A stretch of DNA of 45,058 nt from an uncultured Ignavibacteriales bacterium (GCA_947311785.1 CAMZLW010000045.1:1-45058); one strand, 5' to 3'; counted from the stretch's first letter, positions 6,899-14,857 are shown. Program-made: numbers and translations. Notes: generated by a model from the sequence alone, not told the origin.

Positions 6899-8464
6899 TC
6901 AATAGTATTTTTTCTCAACCTTAAAAACAGAGTCAATAACAGTTCCATCAACCCATTTGATGATTGCCACTACTTCATCTTTGTTCACTTTGGGTTTGGC
7001 TGGTTTGCCTCCACAGATATCATTTACTTCTTTATAAATTTCTTTTATTGGTTTAATTGGAAGTCCACTTCCTTCTACGGCTTTTAGTAAATCTTTTCTT
7101 TTTGGATTTATAGCAATGCCACGCTCGGTAACAATAACATCAACCAATTTGCCAGGAGCAACAAGTGTTGTTACTTCATCCACAATTACTGGTATCCTAT
7201 CTCGGAAAGATGGAATTGCGAGAATTACAGTTTTACCAAACATACAATTTTGCCATCCACCAATGCCGTGTAGTAAATATCCATCGGAGTGTGTTACAAC
7301 ATTTGCATTAAAATTAATATCAACTTCAGTAGCACCAAGCACAACGGCATCAAGCATTGAGGCAAAATTTCCTTTGCCGTGAAAGTTATAACTTGTAAAC
7401 GGACTTGTGTTTAAGTGTCCACTATTTTCACGCATTGAACGAACGCCTTCAAGGTCGAAGGTTTGCCCGTCTAGAATGTAATCGGTTAAACCTTCCTCTA
7501 ACATTTCAACAAGATACTTTGTGCTTCCGCCGCGGATAAATCTTGCTTTGATATTCTTTTTTATCATTTTCTCTTTTAGATAAAGGGCGAAAGCAAGGTT
7601 TGTTCCACCAGCACCAGCTTGGAAAGAGAATCCATCTTTTAAAATCCCAGAATGTTCTAAAAAGTCTGCAACATATTCGGCAATTAAAAGTCTATCCGGA
7701 CTTTTAGTAACATGTGTTGTTCCAGAAACAATTTTAGCAGGGTCGCCAAGCGATTCTACCTCAACCACATAGTCAACATTGTTACCTTGAATTTGCCAAG
7801 GCGAACAAGGAAAGGGAATAAGATTATCTGTAACTACAATAACACTATCGGCATATTCAGAATCAGCGAGAGCAAAGCCAAGCAGACCGCATGCCGATTT
7901 ACCTCTGTCACCAGTAGCATTTCCAAAAGGGTCAGCAGTTGGAGCAGCAATAACTGCTATATCCACATGCACATAGCCATCTTGAATTGATTGATATCTT
8001 CCGCCGTGAGAACGAAGAACTCCCACACCTTTCATTTTTCCCTCGGAAGTATAACGCCCAAGTGGGCCGTTCATAGAGCCTTCAATATGATGGATAGTGC
8101 CGTCATCCAAATATTTTATTAAATGCTCATGAACGGGAAAAGACGCACTTGGGAACCAACGGATATTTTTAATACCCATTTTTTTAATTGTATCAAAAAG
8201 AATATTTGTAAGTACATCTCCATTTCGTAAATGGTGATGGGTTGAGATTGTCATGCCATTTTTAAGTCCAGCTTTTTTAAGAGCTTCGCGTAAATTTTTT
8301 GCAACCTTGTTCCCATTATCTGGATAGTCTGTGCAGCTCTTAATCTTGGCACCATATTTATTTCCAGTAGGTTTATATTTATTAACTCCTTTGTATGGAA
8401 TTACTTTTTTACCGTTTACTTCTGTGGGGACTAAGCGTCCGGCTGCATTTTTTATTAGTTTCAT
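6899..8464 (-). CDS. citF: Citrate lyase alpha subunit (citrate:acetyl-ACP transferase)
   Basis: Family member of CitF, the cytoplasmic CoA-transferase-like subunit that exchanges the acetyl group on the acyl carrier subunit for citrate. At 521 residues it has the full family length. The chain opens with NAAGRLVPTEVNGKKVIPYKG as CitF proteins do, and continues through ISTHHHLRNGDVLTN, EGSMNGPLGRY, AAPTADPFGNATG and a late IVDEVTTLVAPG and VTERGIAINP. It is separated from the fused CitD-CitE gene by a four-helix-bundle gene. The ligase (CitC) and prosthetic-group genes (CitG, CitX) are not in the window. Citramalate lyase has homologous subunits, so the true substrate could be citramalate or a methylated citrate. 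Confidence 0.92.
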   Translation of the reverse strand: MKLIKNAAGRLVPTEVNGKKVIPYKGVNKYKPTGNKYGAKIKSCTDYPDNGNKVAKNLREALKKAGLKNGMTISTHHHLRNGDVLTNILFDTIKKMGIKNIRWFPSASFPVHEHLIKYLDDGTIHHIEGSMNGPLGRYTSEGKMKGVGVLRSHGGRYQSIQDGYVHVDIAVIAAPTADPFGNATGDRGKSACGLLGFALADSEYADSVIVVTDNLIPFPCSPWQIQGNNVDYVVEVESLGDPAKIVSGTTHVTKSPDRLLIAEYVADFLEHSGILKDGFSFQAGAGGTNLAFALYLKEKMIKKNIKARFIRGGSTKYLVEMLEEGLTDYILDGQTFDLEGVRSMRENSGHLNTSPFTSYNFHGKGNFASMLDAVVLGATEVDINFNANVVTHSDGYLLHGIGGWQNCMFGKTVILAIPSFRDRIPVIVDEVTTLVAPGKLVDVIVTERGIAINPKRKDLLKAVEGSGLPIKPIKEIYKEVNDICGGKPAKPKVNKDEVVAIIKWVDGTVIDSVFKVEKKYY

Positions 8465-8499
8465 ATTTTTAAATTTTACTATATTATTAAATAATTAAA

Positions 8500-9010
8500 T
8501 TGTTCCATTGTTCCATTGTTCCATTGTTTTTAGCAATTGAACAATGAAACTATTGAGCAATCTGTTTCCTATTTTCACTCTTTCAATTTTTCATTTGTAT
8601 ATTTTATTAAACTATGAATTTCTTTTGGAAGTTTGTTTAACTCTGAAAATATATGGTTATACTCTTTCTTTGATATAAGCCCTCTCTTACTTGCCTTTTC
8701 ATTCCAATCAAGTGATTCATACATTGAACCAAATGCAATTCTGTAAAATCTAATTTTATCTTTCTTTCCATATCGCCCAAAGCCTTCAGCAATATTAGCT
8801 GAAATTGAATCTGTAGAATTAACAAATTGTGATCCAATTGTTTTCTTAGCGAAGTAATCCCATTTAATGACAATATCCCAAACATGGTTGCTCAATGGAA
8901 ACGCAATTTTATAGGAATCAATATCATTTAGTTTTAAATACTTTTTATCATCCATTGTAAGTCCCTGCTTTGTTTTTAACAATGAAACAATAGAACAATG
9001 AAGCAATTAT
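8500..9010. mobile_element. Inverted-octamer-repeat element carrying a four-helix-bundle gene
   Basis: On the left, TTGTTCCA is repeated three times (about 8501-8527) and is followed by a T-run and CAATTGAACAATGAA. On the right, between 8974 and 9006, the opposite strand reads TTCATTGT, TCTATTGT, TTCATTGT and then TAAAAACAAAG. The two flanks are therefore imperfect inverted arrays of an 8-base unit around one gene. The arrangement resembles intervening sequences of 23S rRNA, whose complementary ends fold into a stem and whose open frame encodes the same protein family. Here the element lies within the citrate-lyase operon, not in rRNA. No transposase is encoded. Exact borders are uncertain. 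Confidence 0.6.
8575..8955 (-). CDS. Four-helix-bundle protein (23S rRNA intervening-sequence / Avd-like family)
   Basis: A 126-residue, mostly helical protein of the family found in 23S rRNA intervening sequences and related to the Avd accessory protein of diversity-generating retroelements. The signature block is SISANIAEGFGRYGKKDKIRFYRIAFGSMYE, followed by a leucine/lysine-rich last helix. The molecular role is not established. The ATG at 8955 has GGGAC upstream; a longer reading from a TTG near 9006 would translate the flanking repeat and is unlikely. The gene sits between citDE and citF, on the same strand, so it would be cotranscribed. No reverse transcriptase, template repeat or variable repeat is seen nearby, so it is not part of a retroelement here. 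Confidence 0.88.
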   Translation of the reverse strand: MDDKKYLKLNDIDSYKIAFPLSNHVWDIVIKWDYFAKKTIGSQFVNSTDSISANIAEGFGRYGKKDKIRFYRIAFGSMYESLDWNEKASKRGLISKKEYNHIFSELNKLPKEIHSLIKYTNEKLKE

Positions 9011-9017
9011 TAAGTCA

Positions 9018-10202
9018 TTATTTCTTAATAAGTGTAGCTATTTTTAATGTGTTAATCGCTCTCTTCACAACCGGAGCATCAATCATTTTGCTTCCTATTG
9101 AAACTACTCCAATTCCTTTTAATTTTGCTTCTTCAAATGCAGTAACTATTTTTTGTGCTTTTGTAATTTCTACTTCAGTAGGTGCAAAAGCATCGTGAAC
9201 AATTTGAATTTGTCTTGGATGAATACAACCTTTTCCTTCGAAGCCTAATCCTTTTGCTTCAAGCACAGAATTTCGTAGTCCATCCATATCATTTACATCA
9301 GAGAATACTGTATCTATTGCTTGAACTCCAGCAGCCTTTGCAGCATTGACTAAAGCTGTGCGTGCATAAAAACTTTCTTTCTCTTCGTTTGTTCTTTGAG
9401 TTCCAATATCTGCCGTGTAATCCTCTAATCCAATTGCTAATGCACAAATATTTTTACTTGCTGTGGCTATTGGATAAGCGTTAATAACACCAAGTGCAGA
9501 TTCAATAATTGGCATAAAATAAATATCATTTTTAATTCTGTGAAGTTTTTTGAGTCGTTGAACTTCTGCATCAACTTCTTTAATCTGTTCAGCGGTTTCA
9601 ACTTTTGGAATTAATATTACATGAACATTATGAGGAACAATATATTTTAAATCATCAAGCCCTTGCGGTAACTGGTTAATACGCACCATCCGTTCTGAAC
9701 CGTAGAAGTCTATTGCTCTTAACGCATTACGAACAATTAGTTGTGCAGAATCTTTTTCTGTTGGAGCAACAGAATCTTCCAAATCTAAAATCACTCCATC
9801 TGGTTTATGTAAGCCAGCATTTGGGTAAAACTTAGGTTCGTTGCCAGGTAGATAAAGTCTGCTTCGTCTTAATTTATCTTTAGTAGTTGTGTATTTATTC
9901 TTTTTATTAAAGTCAGGTAAATACTCTTTCTCCATTTTAATATTTAATCGCTTAACAGCTAATTCAAACCGAGCCATTAAAGTGGAGGGGAGTGCACCGT
10001 AATCTTCAACCAATATTGTTGCGTGTTTCAGTTCAAAGAATTTACACATTTTCAAAATAGTTGTGCGTATAGATTCTCCATACATCACATCTACTTTGCT
10101 TTTAAAATCTAATTTTATTCCACCAAGTCGTTTTGATGTTATTTCAATGTAACAATCGGAGCGGACTTTAGCTCCTTGTTTACCTGCTGTTGCTTTTGCC
10201 AT
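9018..10202 (-). CDS. citDE: Fused citrate lyase acyl carrier (CitD) and beta lyase (CitE) subunits
   Basis: Residues about 1-88 match CitD, the acyl carrier: SDCYIEI (Ser15 aligns with the serine that carries the phosphoribosyl-dephospho-CoA group), YGESIRTTIL, and VEDYGALPSTLMARFELAVKR. After a charged linker, residues about 112-394 are a CitE/HpcH-HpaI aldolase domain: RSRLYLPG, DGVILDLEDSVAP, VRINQLP, IPKVETAEQI, PIIESALGV, AIGLEDYTADIG and GKGCIHPRQI. The lyase cleaves citryl-ACP to oxaloacetate and acetyl-ACP; in classical operons the two subunits are separate genes. Fusion would fix carrier and lyase at 1:1. The gap to the upstream MmgE/PrpD gene holds a repeat element. Citramalyl-ACP is a possible alternative substrate. 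Confidence 0.88.
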   Translation of the reverse strand: MAKATAGKQGAKVRSDCYIEITSKRLGGIKLDFKSKVDVMYGESIRTTILKMCKFFELKHATILVEDYGALPSTLMARFELAVKRLNIKMEKEYLPDFNKKNKYTTTKDKLRRSRLYLPGNEPKFYPNAGLHKPDGVILDLEDSVAPTEKDSAQLIVRNALRAIDFYGSERMVRINQLPQGLDDLKYIVPHNVHVILIPKVETAEQIKEVDAEVQRLKKLHRIKNDIYFMPIIESALGVINAYPIATASKNICALAIGLEDYTADIGTQRTNEEKESFYARTALVNAAKAAGVQAIDTVFSDVNDMDGLRNSVLEAKGLGFEGKGCIHPRQIQIVHDAFAPTEVEITKAQKIVTAFEEAKLKGIGVVSIGSKMIDAPVVKRAINTLKIATLIKK

Positions 10203-10251
10203 AATATCACTTTTAATATTAAATGTTTTTTAAGTCTATTCTTTTAATTGC

Positions 10252-10368
10252 TGTCATTGCGAACCAACATTTTTTGTTGAGTGAAGCAAGCTGCATAAGA
10301 TTACCAGCCAAGCCGTCTAGAAAAGATAGTGCTGAAGGCATCCCTTTTGGGGATTCCTCGCAATGACA
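10252..10368. repeat. 117-bp short element with perfect 11-bp terminal inverted repeats
   Basis: TGTCATTGCGA (10252-10262) and TCGCAATGACA (10358-10368) are exact reverse complements. Inside are GTGAAGCAAGCTGC and GGCATCCCTTTTGGGGAT, the latter forming a small hairpin. The right end abuts the stop codon of the MmgE/PrpD gene (10369-10371). No protein is encoded. It is the best-preserved member of a family whose worn copies are at about 738, 3164 and 43544. Confidence 0.85.
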
Positions 10369-11802
10369 CTATATAACCAAATTATCCATAAAGTTATTTA
10401 TTGTCATACCTTCACAATCAAAAATCATATTTTTAATTGCTATTCGTCTTTCGTTAGAAAGTATCCCTTCGGCTAAACCAGAAAATTTAACATCAATATC
10501 TTCAATAGTCATAGGCTCCCGTGGGTCTCCCTTTGGATATTCCATATACTCGGAATATTCTTTTCCATCCTTTGTAACAATTACAACTTTTGATGGCTGT
10601 TTAGCCGGGAACATTTTTTCAAATTCTATTGATGGTTCACCTTTTATTTTATCTATAACTTCAAAAACTTTTGGGTCGTTTAATTTTTCAACGCTGAACG
10701 AAAGAGTAGAAATTTTCTTGTCAACAATAGCAACAGCCATGCAGTAAGGAAGTGAGTGATCGGCAGTTTCGCGTGATTCTGGGCGGTATTTTGCTGGGTC
10801 AAATAAAATATCGTATGCTTGAGCAAAAGCTGTAACTCTAACTTCTTCAATATCTGTATAATTTAAATTATTATTTTTCATTGCATTTAATGCACAAGAA
10901 ATATGTGTGTGTGTTAAAGCCTCTGTTGGAAAGGCTTTCATGCCACATTCCATAATTTTGAAACTTCCGCCGAGATTACCAACAAGTGTATCAACATCCC
11001 AAGACCAGTTGGATAGACCATCACGTCCCATCATTTCTGTTGGATTTGCAGATTCATCCTTTGCATTCCAACCAATGAAAGCATCCATAAATCCTTCTTT
11101 CCCTTCAAAAACTTTTTCAGTTCCCGAGAATCCTTTTTGTGCCATAAGTGCTGCAAAAACTCCAGCTTGAACAGCCATTGGATCAACAGTGTTTTTCATC
11201 ATTGTTAACTTTCCAGCAGTTGGGCAGCCAATTGTGTGATTGTGCGAGCCATTTATTCCAATTGCGTTTACCATTTGGTCAACAGTTAAGTCAAGCATTT
11301 TTCCAGCAACAATAGGGGATACAAACTGAGTTAAAGTTGCATGATGCCATTTGCGTTCTCTCACTCCAGGCTTTGCAAAAACACAAAGACGCATTTCAAA
11401 TTCGTAAGCTAAAACAATTGCTGTAATTATATCTTCCATAGATGCACCAATCATTTCGCCAGCAGATAGTGCTGCGGGAATAATATCTGATGGATGCGAC
11501 GGGTCATCTTTCCAGTAAATATCGTTAAAGTCCAAAGCTCTAATCATCAATGAATTAACAAGTGTTGCATTTACTGCTGGAATTTTCTCACCAAACCCAA
11601 TTACAGTAGCTTCCTCTTTTCCGCCCATATCTTTATATAAATCGCGAATAATATTTACATCTTTGGTGTGAAATCCACCAAAAGCACATGCTACAGAATC
11701 GTAAATAAAACGTTTAGCAGTTTCAACAACTTCTTTGGGTAAGTCTTCAAATTTTAAATTAACTGCATACTCAGAAATAATTCTTGCGATTGATTTTTCC
11801 AT
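10369..11802 (-). CDS. MmgE/PrpD family protein
   Basis: Member of the family that includes 2-methylcitrate dehydratase (PrpD), cis-aconitate decarboxylase and related enzymes of small tricarboxylic acids; cytoplasmic. Typical features are SEYAVNLKFEDLPKEVVETAKRF at the start, DSVACAFGG, ALDFNDIYWKDDPSHPSDIIPAALSAGE, and the later KAFPTEALTHTHISCAL, DHSLPYCMAVAIVD. At 477 residues it is full length. AGGATT lies ahead of the ATG. It begins the minus-strand cluster with citDE and citF, so it may interconvert the acid that the lyase then cleaves; dehydration or hydration of citrate, methylcitrate or citramalate are all possible. The true reaction cannot be read from sequence. Confidence 0.88.
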   Translation of the reverse strand: MEKSIARIISEYAVNLKFEDLPKEVVETAKRFIYDSVACAFGGFHTKDVNIIRDLYKDMGGKEEATVIGFGEKIPAVNATLVNSLMIRALDFNDIYWKDDPSHPSDIIPAALSAGEMIGASMEDIITAIVLAYEFEMRLCVFAKPGVRERKWHHATLTQFVSPIVAGKMLDLTVDQMVNAIGINGSHNHTIGCPTAGKLTMMKNTVDPMAVQAGVFAALMAQKGFSGTEKVFEGKEGFMDAFIGWNAKDESANPTEMMGRDGLSNWSWDVDTLVGNLGGSFKIMECGMKAFPTEALTHTHISCALNAMKNNNLNYTDIEEVRVTAFAQAYDILFDPAKYRPESRETADHSLPYCMAVAIVDKKISTLSFSVEKLNDPKVFEVIDKIKGEPSIEFEKMFPAKQPSKVVIVTKDGKEYSEYMEYPKGDPREPMTIEDIDVKFSGLAEGILSNERRIAIKNMIFDCEGMTINNFMDNLVI

Positions 11803-11844
11803 TTATAATCCTATCTAACTAATAATAATTATTATTTTTGGATG

Positions 11845-11888
11845 TGTTACAGTATATGTAACATTTAATTGTTATAGTTAATGTAACA
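11845..11888. promoter_or_regulatory. Two operator-like palindromes TGTTACA-N5-TGTAACA
   Basis: The first site (11845-11863) is a perfect inverted repeat, TGTTACA, five bases, TGTAACA. The second (11870-11888) reads TGTTATA, five bases, TGTAACA, with one mismatch. Centres are 25 bases apart. They lie 43-86 bases upstream of the MmgE/PrpD start and 176-219 upstream of ymdB, so the citrate-lyase cluster is the likely target. Form and spacing suit a dimeric regulator; the family is not known, and no regulator gene is adjacent. Confidence 0.6.
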
Positions 11889-12034
11889 ATTCTAATAACA
11901 ATAAGTCAAATAGAATTTATGGTTGAAATAGAAAAAAATAATTTTTAATTATTCTAAATATTGAAACATTAGTAATTGGGAAAAAACTCTTTAACTTTCC
12001 AAATCTTCACGTTTTATTCTAACTCTAAAATCGA

Positions 12035-12042
12035 TATATTTG
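12035..12042 (+). promoter_or_regulatory. Bacteroidota-type -7 element TATATTTG of ymdB
   Basis: TATATTTG fits TAnnTTTG and is followed after 11 bases by AAGGAG (12054-12059) and the ATG at 12064, giving a leader of roughly 16 bases. No exact TTG is seen at the -33 distance. It probably drives ymdB and the methyltransferase gene. Confidence 0.6.
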
Positions 12043-12063
12043 CATATTATTTTAAGGAGAATT

Positions 12064-12864
12064 ATGACAATTAATATATTATTCATCGGAGATGTAGTTG
12101 GCAAACCAGGTCTGGATATGATTGAGACTTGGTTGCCAAGTTTAGAGAAAAAATATAGAGCAGATATTATTATTGCAAATGGCGAAAATGCCAATGATGG
12201 TAAGGGGTTTACTCAAAAGGAAGCAAATATATTTTTTAAGTTAGGCATTAAAGTTGTTACTGGTGGCAATCACACTTGGGATAAACATCAATCGCAAGAT
12301 TATTTAAAAAAGGATAAACGTGCATTGCGTCCGTTAAATTATCCAAAGGGAACTTTTGGAAATGGATATTATATTGCCGATACACCAAAAGGAAAAGTTG
12401 GTGTAGTTAGTTTGCAAGGGCGCTCGTTTATGTCTCCAATAGACTGCCCATTCCGTTCTGCCGAGTGGGTGTTGAAAAAAATTGCACAGGAAACAAAAGT
12501 TATATTTATCGATTTTCACGCCGAAGCTACTGCCGAGAAAATTGCACTTGCAAATTTTATTGACGGCAAAGCATCGGTGCTTGTTGGAACTCATACCCAC
12601 GTCCAGACTGCAGATGAGAGAATATTTCCTAAAGGATTAGGCTACATAACAGATGTTGGCATGACTGGACCTTACGATTCTGTTATTGGAATGAAAACAG
12701 ATGCAGCAATAAATCGCTTTCTGTATCAAACCCCACAAAAATATATTACTGCAACCGAGGATGTTCATTTATGTGGACTTTATGCAAAGGTTGATATTGC
12801 AACTGGAAAAACTGTTGCAGTTGAGCGGGTGTTATTACCTGGCTTTGATACAGAGAAAAATTAG
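12064..12864 (+). CDS. ymdB: YmdB-family metallophosphoesterase
   Basis: Cytoplasmic dinuclear-metal phosphodiesterase of the TIGR00282/YmdB family; characterised members hydrolyse 2',3'-cyclic nucleotides. All family blocks are present: NILFIGDVVGKPG (Asp10), IANGENANDGKGF, VVTGGNHTWDKH, LQGRSFM, IDFHAEATAEK and LVGTHTHVQTADE, then GYITDVGMTGP. At 266 residues the length is normal. AAGGAG precedes the start at 12064. The DNA methyltransferase gene begins two bases after its stop, so the two are cotranscribed. In other bacteria ymdB often neighbours rny; that gene is not seen here. Confidence 0.93.
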   Translation: MTINILFIGDVVGKPGLDMIETWLPSLEKKYRADIIIANGENANDGKGFTQKEANIFFKLGIKVVTGGNHTWDKHQSQDYLKKDKRALRPLNYPKGTFGNGYYIADTPKGKVGVVSLQGRSFMSPIDCPFRSAEWVLKKIAQETKVIFIDFHAEATAEKIALANFIDGKASVLVGTHTHVQTADERIFPKGLGYITDVGMTGPYDSVIGMKTDAAINRFLYQTPQKYITATEDVHLCGLYAKVDIATGKTVAVERVLLPGFDTEKN

Positions 12865-12866
12865 CT

Positions 12867-13847
12867 ATGAAGAATTATCCTCTTCCAAGAATTGATAAAG
12901 ATAAAAAACTTCACGATATACTTTTAAAGTATTGTCGCTTAGGCAAAGGGGATATTTGGATTGACAAAAAAAACAAGCATAAAGTTGGATGTTTAGATTC
13001 AAGCGATCTTAAAGATTTGAAAGATATGTTTGGACGCAAACGAGCTACACTTGCTTTGCACGACCCACCATATAATATGGTTGCATTTCAAGAAACAGAA
13101 GCAGATGAGTTTGTTGAGTGGTCGAAAATTTGGATAGAGAATAGTAAAGAGTTGTTAAAAAAAGATTCGTCTCTTTATATTTGGCTTGGAGCCGACCAGA
13201 AAAATCATTTCCAACCATTTGCAGAATTTATTTTGATGATGAAAGGAACGGATTTTAATTCACGTAGTTTTATAACAATGCGTAACCAGCGTGGATACGG
13301 AACGCAAAAGAATTGGATGTCTATCCGCCAAGAATTACTTTACTATACATTAGGTAATCCAGAGTTTAATATTAAAAGTGTTTATACAGATATTCCTAAA
13401 GTAGTAAAAGGATATTTTAAAGAAATTGCTGGAGTTAAAACAGAAAACATTGAGCGTAGCAAATCAGAATATATTCGTTCGGGTAATGTTTGGATTGACA
13501 TCCAGCAAGTATTTTATTTACTTGACGAAAATGTAAATGGATGCTTCGCACAGAAGCCACTAAAGGCAATAGAAAGAGTTATTGATGTGTCGAGTCGTAA
13601 AGGGGATTTAGTGATCGATTTTTTTTCTCACTCTGGCACTACACTTATTGCCAGTGAAATTTTAGAACGCCAATGCTACACTGTTGATATAGACCCAATC
13701 TATTGTGAAATATCAATTAGACGATTAGAGAATTACAGAAAAAATGGAAAACTTGGATGGCAAAATTCCAATCCATTTGAAGAAGAAATTAAAAGTGATA
13801 AAGAATTACAGAATTATCTAAAAGAAAAATATAGTTTGGAATATTAG
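12867..13847 (+). CDS. Site-specific DNA methyltransferase (beta-class, N6-adenine or N4-cytosine)
   Basis: S-adenosylmethionine-dependent methyltransferase acting on the exocyclic amine of a base. The catalytic motif DPPY is at 66-69 and comes before the cofactor motif (VIDFFSHSGTT, about 249-259, then YTVDIDP), which is the beta-class order IV to I. The middle 150 residues should hold the target recognition domain. A usual motif I would read DPFxGSGT; here it is DFFSHSGT, a known variant in this type of enzyme. The gene follows ymdB by two bases. No restriction endonuclease or specificity gene is found within the window, so it looks like a solitary enzyme, and its target is unknown. Confidence 0.87.
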   Translation: MKNYPLPRIDKDKKLHDILLKYCRLGKGDIWIDKKNKHKVGCLDSSDLKDLKDMFGRKRATLALHDPPYNMVAFQETEADEFVEWSKIWIENSKELLKKDSSLYIWLGADQKNHFQPFAEFILMMKGTDFNSRSFITMRNQRGYGTQKNWMSIRQELLYYTLGNPEFNIKSVYTDIPKVVKGYFKEIAGVKTENIERSKSEYIRSGNVWIDIQQVFYLLDENVNGCFAQKPLKAIERVIDVSSRKGDLVIDFFSHSGTTLIASEILERQCYTVDIDPIYCEISIRRLENYRKNGKLGWQNSNPFEEEIKSDKELQNYLKEKYSLEY

Positions 13848-13873
13848 AAGCTATTGCACAACAGACAAAGAAC

Positions 13874-13956
13874 TGTCATTCCCGAAGTTTTTCATCGGAA
13901 GAGAAATCTTGTGTAATTCAAAAGGCTTCTTACAAAAAAACTGAATTGGAGTGACA
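13874..13956. repeat. 83-bp element with 9-bp terminal inverted repeats
   Basis: TGTCATTCC (13874-13882) and GGAGTGACA (13948-13956) are inverted with one mismatch. The element fills the gap between the methyltransferase and folD genes and codes for nothing. The ends differ from the TCATTGCGA family, so it is listed as a separate type. Confidence 0.6.
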
Positions 13957-13980
13957 AAATAAAAATATTGGAGAAATTAA

Positions 13981-14853
13981 ATGACAATTATTGATGGGAA
14001 AAAAGTAGCCGCTGATATTAGAGCAGAGTTAAAAGTAACAGTTGACAAATTAAAAGCAGATGGAAAAAGTGTTCCTGGTCTTGTTGCAATACTTGTTGGT
14101 GAAGATCCAGCATCAAAAGTTTATGTTGGAATGAAGCAGAAAGCATGCGATGAAGTTGGGCTTTATTCAAAATTGGATAGACTTAGTGCAGATACAACGG
14201 AGGCGGAATTATTACAGCTTATTAACCAATATAACAATGATGATAAAATCAATGGTATATTAGTTCAGTTGCCACTTCCAAAACAGATAAATGAAGATGC
14301 AATTATTGAAGCCATTTTGCCAAGTAAAGACGTTGATGGTTTTCACCCAATAAATGTTGGCAACATGATGATTGGCAAGGAAACCCTTTATCCATGCACA
14401 CCTCACGGAGTTGTAGAATTATTAAAACGCTATAATATTGAAACTAAAGGGCAACATGTGGTGGTTGTTGGGCGTAGCAATATTGTAGGAAAACCAGTTG
14501 CCAATATGTTAGTTCAAAAGAAAGAGGGGGCAAATGCTATTGTTACAATAGTTCACTCGGCAGCAAAGGATTTAGCTTCACTAACAAAACAAGCAGATAT
14601 TTTAATTGCCGCAATTGGAGTTCCAGAATTTATTAAAGCCGATATGGTTAAAGATAGTGTTGTAATTATTGATGTAGGTGTAAATAGAGTTGAAGACTCA
14701 TCAAAAAAGAGTGGGTACAAATTAGTTGGCGATGTTGATTTTGCAAGTGTTTCAGAAAAATCATCATTCATAACTCCAGTGCCTGGTGGTGTTGGTCCAA
14801 TGACAATTGCTATGTTGCTACAAAATACTTATTTGGCATACTCAAAAAGTTAA
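13981..14853 (+). CDS. folD: Bifunctional methylenetetrahydrofolate dehydrogenase / cyclohydrolase
   Basis: Converts 5,10-methylene-THF to 5,10-methenyl-THF with NADP and then to 10-formyl-THF, in the cytoplasmic one-carbon pathway; glyA at 30885 supplies the methylene-THF. Visible features are [18 protein letters not shown] with Tyr48 and Lys52 in the catalytic YxxxK pattern, [20 protein letters not shown], the nucleotide-binding [12 protein letters not shown], and the C-terminal [11 protein letters not shown]. The 290-residue length is normal. AATATTGGAGAAATTA before the ATG provides GGAGA. It is preceded by a repeat element and followed by a hairpin, so it may be transcribed on its own. 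Confidence 0.96.
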   Translation: MTIIDGKKVAADIRAELKVTVDKLKADGKSVPGLVAILVGEDPASKVYVGMKQKACDEVGLYSKLDRLSADTTEAELLQLINQYNNDDKINGILVQLPLPKQINEDAIIEAILPSKDVDGFHPINVGNMMIGKETLYPCTPHGVVELLKRYNIETKGQHVVVVGRSNIVGKPVANMLVQKKEGANAIVTIVHSAAKDLASLTKQADILIAAIGVPEFIKADMVKDSVVIIDVGVNRVEDSSKKSGYKLVGDVDFASVSEKSSFITPVPGGVGPMTIAMLLQNTYLAYSKS

Positions 14854-14857
14854 AAAT

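Noticed and set aside
8500-8530. Possible CRISPR or tandem-repeat locus from the TTGTTCCA units
   Set aside because: The units are eight bases long and directly adjacent, with no spacers and no cas genes; they pair with the inverted array on the other side of the gene.
8575-9010. Diversity-generating retroelement suggested by the Avd-like protein
   Set aside because: No reverse transcriptase, template repeat or variable repeat is near; the protein alone is much more widespread.
10369-11802. Naming the MmgE/PrpD protein as 2-methylcitrate dehydratase or cis-aconitate decarboxylase
   Set aside because: Family membership is clear, but the specific reaction is not supported by motifs that can be read here, and no prpC or prpB is adjacent.
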